A stretch of 64,000 bases of DNA from G963667675 sp963667675 (GTDB lineage Bacteria > Chloroflexota > Dehalococcoidia > Lucifugimonadales > UBA3495). Positions 16,298 through 25,335 of the stretch are shown one piece after another. Numbering within the stretch: position 1 is the first letter of the stretch; every line of letters starts with the position of its first letter. Below the pieces are notes generated by a model that saw only the letters and a program-made list of their open reading frames with translations, made no database searches and was not told the origin of the DNA. The DNA lies in assembly GCA_963667675.1 (NCBI GenBank), contig OY763929.1:1736001-1800000 (forward strand), in the 5' to 3' direction. The position numbers and the translations under genes were made by a program.

Positions 16298-17131
16298 ATG
16301 CCCAGTCTACATCCCAACGGAAATACGCCCGTTGCCCGGCCGACGTCCCTCAACAGTCTCCACCCGGCCGTCGGCGTCTCCGGCGTTAGCTGGTCCTACG
16401 GAGATCGGCAGGTGCTCTCCGGGCTGGACTTCGCCGTGCAGCCGGGCACCCTCACCGCCTTGGCCGGGCCCAACGGCGTCGGCAAGTCCACCTTGTTCCG
16501 TCTCATAGCTGGAGTCTTGCGACCGCCGTCCGGGAGCATCCAAGTAGCCGGAACGGACGTGGCCTCCCTCTCCCATCGAGACCGGTCCCGGCTGGTCGCC
16601 GTCGTTCCTCAGGACCCGGACCTTCCCCGGGGTTCATCTGCGCTGGAAGTCGTGCTCATGGGACGCAACCCGCACCTCGGTTTCCTTTCATGGGAGGGCC
16701 CGGACGACGTGAAGTCCGCCCTCGACGCCATGCAGCGCACCGAGTCTCGGCAGTTCGCCGACCGGCCCGTTCACCAGCTATCCGGCGGAGAACGCCAAAG
16801 GGTCGCCATCGCCATGGCCCTGGCCCAGGACACCCCGGTATTGCTGCTGGACGAACCCACGGCCAATCTGGACCTGGCCTATCAGCCGGCCATCATGAAG
16901 CTCTTGCGCGGCCTGGCTGCCTCAGGTCAGACCGTGATTACCGCAATCCACGACCTGACCCTGGCCGCCCAGTTCTGCGACTCAATGGCTCTCATGTGGG
17001 GCGGCCGGGTCCAAGCTGTCGGCCATCCCGATAGCGTCCTCACTCCCGAGAACATCAAGACGGCCTACGGCGCCGACGTCACCGTGATAAAAAACCCCCG
17101 CACCGGCCGCCCCGTCGTCCTCAGCTCCTAA
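16298..17131 (+). CDS. Cobalamin-type ABC transporter ATPase
   Basis: The 277-aa ATPase has Walker A GPNGVGKST, a Q-loop near VVPQDPDLP, signature LSGGERQRV, Walker B VLLLDEPT and the switch His in ITAIHDL. It belongs to the FecE/BtuD/HmuV group that powers cobalamin, heme and siderophore importers. It is tightly linked to the permease and completes the riboswitch-controlled operon. Confidence 0.94.
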   Translation: MPSLHPNGNTPVARPTSLNSLHPAVGVSGVSWSYGDRQVLSGLDFAVQPGTLTALAGPNGVGKSTLFRLIAGVLRPPSGSIQVAGTDVASLSHRDRSRLVAVVPQDPDLPRGSSALEVVLMGRNPHLGFLSWEGPDDVKSALDAMQRTESRQFADRPVHQLSGGERQRVAIAMALAQDTPVLLLDEPTANLDLAYQPAIMKLLRGLAASGQTVITAIHDLTLAAQFCDSMALMWGGRVQAVGHPDSVLTPENIKTAYGADVTVIKNPRTGRPVVLSS

Positions 17132-17291
17132 CCAAAAGACTTGCTCGCGCACTCAACCCCTCACTCCAGCCCCACTATCACATCCCTGAGCCCCCTCCGT
17201 GATAAACTAGCCCGCAATCCCCTCCCCGTTCTACCACCGATTCGTGTAGAATTGTCCCACCAAGACTCCAACCCTTAACCGGAGCAAACAA

Positions 17292-18620
17292 GTGCCGCGG
17301 TCCCTCCTCTATGCCGACATGGACAAAGTCCTATCCCTGTCCAAGCGGCGCGGTTTCGTCTTCCAGAGCAGCGAGGTCTACGGCGGCCTCGCCTCCACTT
17401 GGGACTATGGACCCTTGGGCGTCGAGCTTAAACGCAACGTCAAAGAGGCTTGGTGGCGCTCCGTGGTCCGCCAGCGCGACGATGTCGTCGGCTTGGACGC
17501 CGCCGTCCTCATGCACCCCCAGGCCTGGGTCGCCAGCGGCCACGTCGAGAACTTCACCGACCCCCTCGTCGAATGCCGCGACTGCCACCTCCGCTTCCGC
17601 CCCGACCACCTCGAGTCCGACCGGTGTCCCGAGTGCGGCGGCGAGTTCACCGACCCCCGCCGCTTCAACCTCATGTTCAAGACCTTCATGGGCCCCGTCG
17701 AAGACACCGCCAGCCAGGTATACCTGCGCCCCGAGACCGCCCAGGGCATCTTCGTAAACTTCCCCAACGTCCTCAACTCCACCCGCAAGAAGCTCCCCTT
17801 TGGCATTGCCCAGATTGGCAAGGCCTTTCGCAACGAAATCACACCTGGCAACTTCACCTTCCGCACTCGCGAATTCGAGCAGATGGAAATCGAGTTCTTC
17901 GTCAAGCCCGGCACCGACGACCACTGGCTCCAGCAGTGGATTGACGACCGCTTTGCTTGGTACGTCTCCTACGGCATCCGCCCCGAAAACCTCCGCTTGC
18001 GCCAGCACGGTTCCGACGAACTGGCCCACTACGCCAAGGACTGCTACGACATCGAATACCGCTTCCCCTGGGGCTGGGCCGAACTCGAGGGCATCGCCAA
18101 CCGTACTGATTTCGACCTCAAGCAGCACTCCCAGTCCAGCGGCCAGGACATGACCTTTTTCGACGACTCCGCCGAAAAAGACGCCCAACGCTACTTCCCC
18201 TACGTCATCGAGCCCTCAGGGGGTGTCGACCGAGCCACCCTCGCCTTCTGGGTCGACTCCTACGACGAAGAACCCGACGGCGACGCCGTCCGCACCGTCC
18301 TCCACCTCCACCGCCGGCTGGCCCCCGTCACCGTCGCCGTCCTGCCCCTCAGCCGCAACACGCGCTTGGTCCCCACTGCCCGAAACGTCTACGATCAACT
18401 CCGAGGCAGCTTCAACACCCAGTACGACGATGCCCAGAGCATCGGCCGCCGCTACCGCCGCCAGGATGAAATTGGCACCCCCTACTGTGTCACCGTCGAT
18501 TTTGAAACTTTAGAAGACCGGGCCGTCACCATCCGCGACCGCGACTCCATGCACCAGAGCCGCATTCCTTTGGAACGCCTGGTTTCCGTCCTTCAGGACA
18601 AGTTCGAGCACGGCTGGTGA
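17292..18620 (+). CDS. glyQS: Glycyl-tRNA synthetase, alpha2 type
   Basis: The 442-aa class II synthetase attaches glycine to tRNA-Gly. Motif 1 is near the start, motif 2 is FRNEITPGNFTFRTREFEQM and motif 3 includes SGGVDRATLAF. A zinc-ribbon-like insert CRDCHLRFRP...CPEC is present, and the anticodon-binding domain begins at about residue 345 (LAPVTVAVLPLSRNTRLVP). The GTG start at 17292 is preceded by GGAG. It is the single-chain eukaryal/archaeal/Gram-positive type, not the alpha-beta type. Confidence 0.96.
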   Translation: MPRSLLYADMDKVLSLSKRRGFVFQSSEVYGGLASTWDYGPLGVELKRNVKEAWWRSVVRQRDDVVGLDAAVLMHPQAWVASGHVENFTDPLVECRDCHLRFRPDHLESDRCPECGGEFTDPRRFNLMFKTFMGPVEDTASQVYLRPETAQGIFVNFPNVLNSTRKKLPFGIAQIGKAFRNEITPGNFTFRTREFEQMEIEFFVKPGTDDHWLQQWIDDRFAWYVSYGIRPENLRLRQHGSDELAHYAKDCYDIEYRFPWGWAELEGIANRTDFDLKQHSQSSGQDMTFFDDSAEKDAQRYFPYVIEPSGGVDRATLAFWVDSYDEEPDGDAVRTVLHLHRRLAPVTVAVLPLSRNTRLVPTARNVYDQLRGSFNTQYDDAQSIGRRYRRQDEIGTPYCVTVDFETLEDRAVTIRDRDSMHQSRIPLERLVSVLQDKFEHGW

Positions 18621-18678
18621 TTCGCCCATAAGCGATTCCCCGCCCGGTTAGCACGAATCTATCCCCTAAGGTGAGCAC

Positions 18679-19101
18679 ATGACCAGCGCTCCGAGAGGCC
18701 AAGCCCAACGCTACATCCAGGGTATCCAGCGAAACCTGACCCGCCTGGAAGAAATCCTGCGCCGCCTGGAAGCCCAGTCCCCCCAAATCCCTACCCAGGA
18801 CGCCCGCAGCGAGCTTCTAAGCCAGGTCCACGTCGCCGGGGCCATGGACCAGCGACGCCTCTTCGAGTTACTCGACCAGCGCGGCATGAGCCACGCCTGG
18901 ATCGGCGCTCAGGTCGGCGCTGAATACCTCGACGTTTGGCAAGGCGCCGACGGCCGCACCTGGTATCGCGTTACCCAGCGCGCCGTCCGCGAGCTTTACC
19001 TGGGCCAGATGGCCACTCTGTCCGGACAGCCTGCCGAGTCCCAGTCGTCCTTCGCCGAAGACTGGGACAGCCAGGAGGACTCCGCCTATGACAGCCTATG
19101 A
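18679..19101 (+). CDS. Unknown 140-aa protein, candidate antitoxin partner of the MazF-like gene
   Basis: The ATG at 18679 has AGGTGAG just upstream. Residues 10-35 (YIQGIQRNLTRLEEILRRLE) are likely a coiled coil. The middle (MSHAWIGAQVGAEYLDVWQG) and the block TWYRVTQRAVRELYLGQM resemble no family I know; the C-terminus is acidic and Ser-rich. Its end overlaps the toxin-like gene by 14 nt, the usual arrangement for an antitoxin, but it has no recognisable DNA-binding domain. It could also be unrelated and only co-transcribed. Confidence 0.6.
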   Translation: MTSAPRGQAQRYIQGIQRNLTRLEEILRRLEAQSPQIPTQDARSELLSQVHVAGAMDQRRLFELLDQRGMSHAWIGAQVGAEYLDVWQGADGRTWYRVTQRAVRELYLGQMATLSGQPAESQSSFAEDWDSQEDSAYDSL

Positions 19102-19429
19102 TCCCGGCGATTTCGTCCTCGTTCCCTACCCCCTTGACCAGACCAAGGCCGGCCGCCAGCGGCCCGCCCTCGTCATCAGCTCAACCAACTACAACCAGAC
19201 CACCGGCGAGTTGGTCATTGCCCAGGTCACCGGCCGCCTCTCCGCCCATCCCAGGCTCGGCGACTCCCCGGTATTCGATTGGCAACAGTTCAACCTCGCG
19301 TCCACCTCCCTCATCCGCTCCCGCTTGGCCACCGTCAAGGCTTCCCTCGTCATCCGGCGCTTGGGCCAACTCAACCCCGACGACTTTCAAGCCGTGCTCA
19401 AGTCTCTGCACGACTCCATATTCGAGTAA
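19088..19429 (+). CDS. MazF/PemK-family toxin-like endoribonuclease
   Basis: The 113-aa protein begins with the family pattern YDPGDFVLVPYPLDQTKAG followed by RQRPALVISS, and has the second conserved strand LVIAQVTGR. MazF/PemK toxins cut mRNA at specific short sites and are neutralised by a small antitoxin. Here the upstream partner at 18679 is larger than most antitoxins. Length is normal. Confidence 0.85.
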   Translation: MTAYDPGDFVLVPYPLDQTKAGRQRPALVISSTNYNQTTGELVIAQVTGRLSAHPRLGDSPVFDWQQFNLASTSLIRSRLATVKASLVIRRLGQLNPDDFQAVLKSLHDSIFE

Positions 19430-19486
19430 CTTCATGCCCCCGGCCTCCACGCCATTCTCCATACCCTGCCGCCGTACCAACCTGCT

Positions 19487-20287
19487 ATGCCGCCCAACCT
19501 AGTCTCTGCAACCCTCCGCCGCGGCCTCTTCACACGCGTCGTCGGCAAGCGCCTGCTCTTCTTCCAGGAGATTTCTTCCACCATGGACGAAGCCTCCCGC
19601 CAGGCCCGGGCCGGATCCGACGAGGGCCTTGTAGTCGTGGCTGAGGTCCAATCGGCCGGTCGCGGCCGTCTCGGCCGCAATTGGGTCTCCAGCCCCGGCA
19701 ACCTCTATTTCTCAGTTCTCTTCCGGCCCGCCATGCCGGTACTCCCCATGATTAGCATCCTCGCCGGCGTCGCCATCGTCCGCTCCATCCGCACCTGCAC
19801 CGGTTTGGACCCACGCATCAAGTGGCCCAACGACGTCATGCTCCAGGGCAAGAAGGTCGCCGGCATTCTCGTCGAGACCGCCGTCCAGGGCGACCGGGTA
19901 GACCACGCCGTCCTCGGTATCGGCATCAATATAGACCTTGACCTCGACTCCCTGGGCGACATCCAGGACTTCACCACCAACCTCAACGTCGCCCTCGGCT
20001 CCCCAGTCTCCCGCGAAGACCTCCTCCGCCAACTCCTCCACGACCTTGACGCCCTCTACCACCAGGCAACCCAGGGCGTCGCCGTCCTCCCCGAGTGGCG
20101 GCCTCTTCTCAACACAATCGGCCAGCGCGTCCAAACCTACGGCCGGACCCCATCCCACACCGGCGTCGCCGAAGACGTCGATGACCTCGGCAACCTCCTA
20201 CTGCGCCTGGACGACGGCTCCCTAGTCACCCTAACCGCCGGCGACGTCTCACTCACACACCCCAATAGAGAGGACTCCCATGCTTGA
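19487..20287 (+). CDS. birA: Biotin-[acetyl-CoA-carboxylase] ligase
   Basis: The 266-aa enzyme activates biotin with ATP and attaches it to biotin carboxyl carrier proteins. It has the catalytic motif GRGRLGRNW, the block IKWPNDVMLQGKKVAGILVE, and a C-terminal SH3-like domain near the end. The N-terminal HTH repressor domain of group II enzymes is missing, so it is a pure ligase. It overlaps the following SDR gene by 8 nt. Confidence 0.93.
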   Translation: MPPNLVSATLRRGLFTRVVGKRLLFFQEISSTMDEASRQARAGSDEGLVVVAEVQSAGRGRLGRNWVSSPGNLYFSVLFRPAMPVLPMISILAGVAIVRSIRTCTGLDPRIKWPNDVMLQGKKVAGILVETAVQGDRVDHAVLGIGINIDLDLDSLGDIQDFTTNLNVALGSPVSREDLLRQLLHDLDALYHQATQGVAVLPEWRPLLNTIGQRVQTYGRTPSHTGVAEDVDDLGNLLLRLDDGSLVTLTAGDVSLTHPNREDSHA

Positions 20288-21092
20288 AACACTCAGACTG
20301 GAAGGCAAGTCCATAATCATCACCGGCGGCGGCACCGGCCTCGGCCTCGCCATGGTCCGCGCCCTCGCCCGCGCCGGCGCAGACCTCTGCATCGCCGGCC
20401 GTCGCCCCGAACCCATCCAGGCCGCCGCCCAAGAGGTCCAGTCCTTGGGCCGCCAAGCCATCTCCGTCCCCACCGACGTAACCGACTCCGCCCAGGTCGA
20501 CAGCCTGGTCTCTGCCGCCATCGACCACTTCGGCCGCATTGACGTCCTCATCAACAACGCCGGCGCAGCCAACAATGAAAACCTCCGCAGGCCCATTTGG
20601 GACATCACAGACGACGACTGGCATCGGCTCATGAACGTCAACCTCACCGGCGCTTTCTACTGCTCCCGCGCCGTCTCCCGCCCCATGGTCGATCAGGGCC
20701 ACGGCAAGATCGTCAACGTCGCCTCCGGCTTCGCTCTCCGCGGCGGCCGCGACATCTACATGTACTGCTGCAGCAAGGGCGGCATGCTCCAACTCACCCG
20801 CTCCCTTTCCTTCAACCTTGCCCGCAGCGGCGTCACCGCAAACACCATCGTTCCCGGCTTCATACCCACCGACATTTTCGCCGGAGACGAACGCGGTATG
20901 ACCCCGCGGTCAGGCGAATTTCTCCCCATTGGCAAGCTCGGCGCCCCCGAAGACATGGGACCAATCGCCGTCTTTCTTGCTTCCGACGCCTCGGACTATA
21001 TGACCGGCGAGATGATAGTCGCCGACGGCGGCGGCCTGGCCGGCGGCATAGCCCCCACCGGTCATGCTCCCGTCCAAGCTCTGGAACCCTAG
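20280..21092 (+). CDS. SDR-family oxidoreductase
   Basis: The 270-aa protein is a classical short-chain dehydrogenase: the cofactor motif is TGGGTGLG (residues about 14-21), NNAG occurs near residue 93, the catalytic Ser lies in NVASGF and the catalytic pair is in YCCSK. The C-terminal SDYMTGEMIVADGGGL is typical. The substrate cannot be told; the family includes 3-oxoacyl-ACP reductases and sugar or polyol dehydrogenases. It is co-transcribed with birA (8-nt overlap) and with the divergent SDR paralogue that follows 49 nt downstream. Confidence 0.9.
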   Translation: MLETLRLEGKSIIITGGGTGLGLAMVRALARAGADLCIAGRRPEPIQAAAQEVQSLGRQAISVPTDVTDSAQVDSLVSAAIDHFGRIDVLINNAGAANNENLRRPIWDITDDDWHRLMNVNLTGAFYCSRAVSRPMVDQGHGKIVNVASGFALRGGRDIYMYCCSKGGMLQLTRSLSFNLARSGVTANTIVPGFIPTDIFAGDERGMTPRSGEFLPIGKLGAPEDMGPIAVFLASDASDYMTGEMIVADGGGLAGGIAPTGHAPVQALEP

Positions 21093-21141
21093 CCGGTCGC
21101 CGCACACCCTATCCCAGCCCCTTTACATAAGGAGACCCACC

Positions 21142-21909
21142 ATGCCAGTGCCTCCCGAATTCAGCCTCTCCGGCCGTGTCGCCGTCCTCCACACCACCGG
21201 CGGCGACCATGCCCCGTTCTTTGCCCAAGCCCTCGCTGAGGCTGGCGCCTTCGTCTTCACCATCGCCCGCCGCCAGGAGCTTCTCGACCCGGTACTGCAA
21301 GCCCTGGAATCCCATCCCGCAGACCACCGCGGTGCTGTCGCCGACATAGGCCGCAATGGGCCAACTGCCGTAGCAGAAGCAATGGCATCCTTTGACCAAC
21401 TCGATAAACCCGTGGACATCCTCGTCAACGACACCCGCAGCCTGCATGCTGGCCCTTTGGATGCCGTCACCCCTGACGAATGGGATGAACTCCACTCCCG
21501 CAACCTCCGCTCCACCTTTTTCCTCACCCAGGAGGTTGCCCGCCGCATGCTGGACCGTGAGTACGGCCGCATCGTCAACATCGTCTCCATACTCGCCGAA
21601 CGCGGCATGGCTAACAGCACCGCATTTGCATCCACCCAGGCCGGCCTCCTGTCCCTCACCAAGTGCCTGGCCCTGGAACTAGGCCGCTCCAACATTCGCG
21701 TCAACGCCCTTGGCCTCGGCTGGTTCACCACCGACGACCTGCCCTTGGAAGAACAGCAGCAGGAACTCCTCGTCCGCTTCACCCCACTTCGCCGCAAGGG
21801 CCACCCCCGCGATGTAGGCCCCCTCCTCGTCTACCTCTGCTCCGAAGCCTGCGAATACGCTACCGGACAGCCCGTCTACGTCGACGGCGGCCTCAACGCC
21901 CACCCCTGA
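21142..21909 (+). CDS. SDR-family protein lacking the catalytic residues
   Basis: From the ATG at 21142 (with AAGGAG upstream) the 255-aa protein has the SDR fold, e.g. NIRVNALGLGWFTTDD and CEYATGQPVYVDGGLNAHP. However, the cofactor glycine motif reads TTGGDHAPF instead of TGxxxGxG, and the catalytic YxxxK is replaced by FASTQ (Phe for Tyr, Gln for Lys). It is therefore unlikely to be a normal oxidoreductase and may be a binding or regulatory partner of the adjacent SDR. An upstream start at 21064 would overlap the preceding gene and is less likely. Confidence 0.88.
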   Translation: MPVPPEFSLSGRVAVLHTTGGDHAPFFAQALAEAGAFVFTIARRQELLDPVLQALESHPADHRGAVADIGRNGPTAVAEAMASFDQLDKPVDILVNDTRSLHAGPLDAVTPDEWDELHSRNLRSTFFLTQEVARRMLDREYGRIVNIVSILAERGMANSTAFASTQAGLLSLTKCLALELGRSNIRVNALGLGWFTTDDLPLEEQQQELLVRFTPLRRKGHPRDVGPLLVYLCSEACEYATGQPVYVDGGLNAHP

Positions 21910-21957
21910 TGTAATTGATGCCTCCCATACCCTGCTGTACAATATTCGCCAATCGCC

Positions 21958-23403
21958 ATGCAACGTGAACCTGCCACAATCCTATCCCGCCTGAGGGGAA
22001 TGCAGGACGTATCCCACCAGAGGCGGCGCATAAAGCGCAGCCTCCAGGACAGCTTGTCCGACTTAATGGCCGGATTCGGATACCTCCCATTGGAAACCCC
22101 CGTCCTCGAGCCCACCGAGCTATTCCTCCGCAAGTCCGGCGGCGAGCTAGCCTCGCGCCTCTATAGCTTCACCGACCCCGGCGGCGTCTCTGTCAGCCTC
22201 CGCCCAGAGTTCACCTCCTCCATCATGCGCCACTACCTGGAGAAAGCATCCAACCTAGACCTCCCCGCTCGCTGGCAATACTCCGGCCACGTCTTCCGCC
22301 ACGACCCTTCAGACCCTCAGACCGGCGGCCAGTTCACCCAGATCGGCGCAGAATTGGTCGGCGCTTCCGGCGTCCTCGCCGATGTCGAAGTCCTCGGATT
22401 GGCCTGCCTTGGCCTCTCCACTCTGGGCGTTGAAGGCTGGCAACTCGAACTCTCTGACCTGGACGTCATGGACGGCATCCTTGATGCCGTTGGCGTCTCC
22501 CAACGGGCCAGGTCCTTCATTATCAGCAACGCCCACCACCTCAGCGCCGGACGTTCTGCAGTCCCGGACGTCCTCACCGAAGCGTCCCGCTGGCGCCTCA
22601 CCGGCAGCAACGGAGACGACCAGTACCTGAGTCAGGCCATCTCCGGCCTCGATGAAGCCGAGGCCAGGGTGGTGCTCAACGGCCTCCTCCAATGGGGCGG
22701 CGCCCCCCAAATGGGGCAGCGTCAGCCCGACGAGGTCGTAGACCGCCTCCTGCGCAAGCTGCGCGGCCTCGACACCGAGGCCAACCTACGCCGCGGCCTT
22801 GAACTGGCCAGCGACCTCGCCTCTGTGCGCGGCAGTCCGGCCGATGCCCTCGATGCCGCCGCCGCGGTGGTCAAAGCCGCCGGTGCAGACGGGGCGGCCC
22901 TCGACCGCCTTTCCCAACTTCTCGACCTACTCTCCGGCCATGCCGAAATCGCCAACGCCTGCGTCCTCAATTTCGGCCTCGTTCGGGGACTGGGTTACTA
23001 TAATGGCATCGTGTTCGAGCTTAATCACCCGGCATCCGGCGTGTCCCTTGGCGGCGGCGGCCGCTACGATGCCCTGGCCCAGTCCCTTGGCAACCCTGGA
23101 CCCGTTCCCGCCCTCGGCTTTGCCTACAATCTCGAGTCCCTGATTGCCCTTTCCGGCGAATCAACCGGCGACTCCGGCCCTGCGACGCCCCGGCCCCAGG
23201 CCCTGGTCATCGCCGACGGGCCCGAAAGCTACGCCGACGCCCTGACCGCCTCCCAGGAACTTCGCTCCCAGGGAGTGCCCAACCAGTTGGACGTCGACGG
23301 CCTAGAATTACAGCAGGCCTTGGACTACGCCAGGAAGCAGGAAATCCCCCAGGTCATCGTCATACGCCTCGGCGGACATCGCGAGACCCATGCAGCCGAC
23401 TGA
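21958..23403 (+). CDS. hisZ: ATP phosphoribosyltransferase regulatory subunit (HisRS-like)
   Basis: The 481-aa protein is a class II aaRS-like paralogue: motif 2 region SLRPEFTSSIMRHYLE, LVRGLGYYNGIVFEL and GGGRYDAL are visible. A C-terminal anticodon-binding-like domain (about 410-481, PQALVIADGPESYADAL) is present. Because hisG follows with a 14-nt overlap and no other motif demands tRNA charging, HisZ is the likeliest call. A true histidyl-tRNA synthetase is the alternative. Confidence 0.8.
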   Translation: MQREPATILSRLRGMQDVSHQRRRIKRSLQDSLSDLMAGFGYLPLETPVLEPTELFLRKSGGELASRLYSFTDPGGVSVSLRPEFTSSIMRHYLEKASNLDLPARWQYSGHVFRHDPSDPQTGGQFTQIGAELVGASGVLADVEVLGLACLGLSTLGVEGWQLELSDLDVMDGILDAVGVSQRARSFIISNAHHLSAGRSAVPDVLTEASRWRLTGSNGDDQYLSQAISGLDEAEARVVLNGLLQWGGAPQMGQRQPDEVVDRLLRKLRGLDTEANLRRGLELASDLASVRGSPADALDAAAAVVKAAGADGAALDRLSQLLDLLSGHAEIANACVLNFGLVRGLGYYNGIVFELNHPASGVSLGGGGRYDALAQSLGNPGPVPALGFAYNLESLIALSGESTGDSGPATPRPQALVIADGPESYADALTASQELRSQGVPNQLDVDGLELQQALDYARKQEIPQVIVIRLGGHRETHAAD

Positions 23404-24436
23404 TTCCCAGGCCAACGGCGCCTCCTCTTCCGGCGCCGCCCTCAGGCTACTGTTGCCCAGCGACGGGGCCCTATACCAGGGCGCTCTCGACTTCATGCGG
23501 GACTGCGGCCTCAACGTCCTGCGCGCCAGTGCCCGCAGCTATACCGGCCAGGTCCCCTCTTTGGCCGGTGTCGAGGTCCTTTTCCAGCGCACCTCCGACA
23601 TAACCGGGAAGGTCGAGGAAGGCAGCGCCGACCTTGGCATCACCGGCCTCGACCGCCTCCTTGAGTACCGCAACGACGAACAGCGCGTCGTCTCCCTCAT
23701 CGACGATCTCCACTTCGGCCGTTGCGAGCTTGTCCTTGCCGTGCCCTCCTTCTGGCTCGACGTTACCTCCGTCGCCGATCTCGCCGATCTCGCCCTCGAG
23801 TTCCGCCAGGCCGGCAAGCAATTGCGCATCGCCAACAAGTACCCTCGCCTCCTCCGCCGCTACCTCTTCGACCGGGGCATCAACTACTTTACCCTCGTCC
23901 CAGCATCCGGCTCCCTCGAGGCCGCGCCCGCCGCCGGTTACGCCGACCTCATCGCCGATATCACCGCCACCGGTGCAACCCTGCGCGAAAACCGCCTTAA
24001 GCCTCTCGAAGAAGGCACCATCCTCGCCTCCCAGGCCTGCCTCATCGGCAACACCGCCGCCCTGACCCGCAACCCCGATACCCTCCAGGTTGCCCGCTCC
24101 ATGCTCGAACTCATGGAAGCCCACCTCCAGGCCGGCCCCTTCTACCGCCTTACCGCCAACGTCCGGGGTGCGTCCGCAGCCGAGGTCAGCGCCGCCATCC
24201 TCGCCCGCCCCGATGTCTCCGGCCTGCGCGGCCCCACCGTTGCCAGGGTCTACAACATCCAGGAGCAGGACTGGCACAGCGTCAGCCTCCTGGTCAGAAA
24301 AGAAAAACTCTTGGAGGCCGTAGATCACCTGCGCGACTGCGGCGCCGTCGACATCGCCTCCTACCGCGTCAGCTATCTATTCGACGGCCATTCCCAGGCA
24401 TATCACAACCTTTTTGAGGGCGGCCCCGGACCGTGA
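23390..24436 (+). CDS. hisG: ATP phosphoribosyltransferase, long form
   Basis: The first enzyme of histidine synthesis joins ATP and PRPP. The 348-aa protein shows LRLLLPSDGALYQGALDFMR, ADLGITGLDRLLEY, IANKYPRLLRRYL and the PRPP-site-like block AGYADLIADITATGATLREN. A C-terminal domain of about 75 residues (from ANVRGASAAEVSAAILARP) fits the regulatory domain of the long form. Long-form HisG normally does not need HisZ, so the pairing with the upstream hisZ is notable. Confidence 0.9.
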   Translation: MQPTDSQANGASSSGAALRLLLPSDGALYQGALDFMRDCGLNVLRASARSYTGQVPSLAGVEVLFQRTSDITGKVEEGSADLGITGLDRLLEYRNDEQRVVSLIDDLHFGRCELVLAVPSFWLDVTSVADLADLALEFRQAGKQLRIANKYPRLLRRYLFDRGINYFTLVPASGSLEAAPAAGYADLIADITATGATLRENRLKPLEEGTILASQACLIGNTAALTRNPDTLQVARSMLELMEAHLQAGPFYRLTANVRGASAAEVSAAILARPDVSGLRGPTVARVYNIQEQDWHSVSLLVRKEKLLEAVDHLRDCGAVDIASYRVSYLFDGHSQAYHNLFEGGPGP

Positions 24437-24463
24437 ACCGGCCGTCTGCCCGCGCCTGCCAAC

Positions 24464-25237
24464 ATGCCTAACCTGCCCATGCACATATACCTCGCCAAGT
24501 GCGTCGCCGACCGCCTCGACTGGGGTTGGCTCAACGACCATGCCCCCAGCCTATACTTGGGATCCACCGCACCCGACGTACGCGCCATGACAAAGTGGCC
24601 CCGCGAGCGCACCCACTTCGCCCCCCTCTCTTTCGGCGAGGTAGGCGCCGGGCCAGCCGCCATGTTCAAGCTCCATCCCGGCCTCGCCGGCTCCAACTGC
24701 CCGTCCCACGCCACCCGCGCCTTCCTCGTCGGCTACGTCAGCCACCTGGTCGCCGACGAGTCCTGGATTTCCAACGTCTTCCGCCCCAACTTCGCCCCCC
24801 CGCCCGGCAGCCCCGCCGCGGTCGACACCGAACTGCAAGGCCACATCTATGATCGGACCCTCCAGTTGGATATGGACCGCACCGTCTTGACCGTGGTAGG
24901 CGGCCTCCTCAACAACGGTCAGTCTTGGGACGACGCCCCCGTCGGCGTCGATGTCGAATTCTTGGACCGCGACACCCTCTCCCAATGGTCCGAATGGGTG
25001 TCCCGTTTCCTCACCTGGGAATTTAGCTGGGACCGCCTGAAGCGCGCCCTCAACCGCATGTACCGCGACGACCAGGCCGTTCAGGACACCGTCGCCGCCT
25101 TCATCGAAGACATGCCCGCCAGCCTCGACCGCGTCTACAGCAAAATACCCCAGGTCGCCATCGAGGCCTACTTCCAAGGAGCCCTCAAAGAGACCCTCGT
25201 CCAGGTTCGCGAGCGTTGGGACGATACCCAAACCTAG
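24464..25237 (+). CDS. Zinc-dependent phospholipase C-like protein
   Basis: The 257-aa protein begins PMHIYLAKCVADRL and has LYLGSTAPDVR, a RTHF histidine and FLVGYVSHLVADESW. This H...D...H...HxxxD series is the metal-site pattern of the zinc-dependent phospholipase C family. There is no signal peptide, so it is likely intracellular. It sits between hisG and hisD but has no obvious role in histidine synthesis. Confidence 0.75.
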   Translation: MPNLPMHIYLAKCVADRLDWGWLNDHAPSLYLGSTAPDVRAMTKWPRERTHFAPLSFGEVGAGPAAMFKLHPGLAGSNCPSHATRAFLVGYVSHLVADESWISNVFRPNFAPPPGSPAAVDTELQGHIYDRTLQLDMDRTVLTVVGGLLNNGQSWDDAPVGVDVEFLDRDTLSQWSEWVSRFLTWEFSWDRLKRALNRMYRDDQAVQDTVAAFIEDMPASLDRVYSKIPQVAIEAYFQGALKETLVQVRERWDDTQT

Positions 25238-25283
25238 CCAACTGCCCCCTTCAAGCCTCTCGCCAACCCGCCGCCCGCAGGAC

Positions 25284-25289
25284 TATAAT
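25284..25289 (+). promoter_or_regulatory. Probable -10 box before hisD
   Basis: A perfect TATAAT lies 47 nt before the hisD start with no clear -35 element. It suggests that hisD-hisC-hisB can be transcribed separately from hisZ-hisG. Confidence 0.4.
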
Positions 25290-25335
25290 CTCTAAGTCGC
25301 ACAATTTAGCCCTTTCCCCATAGGGACTATCCAAA

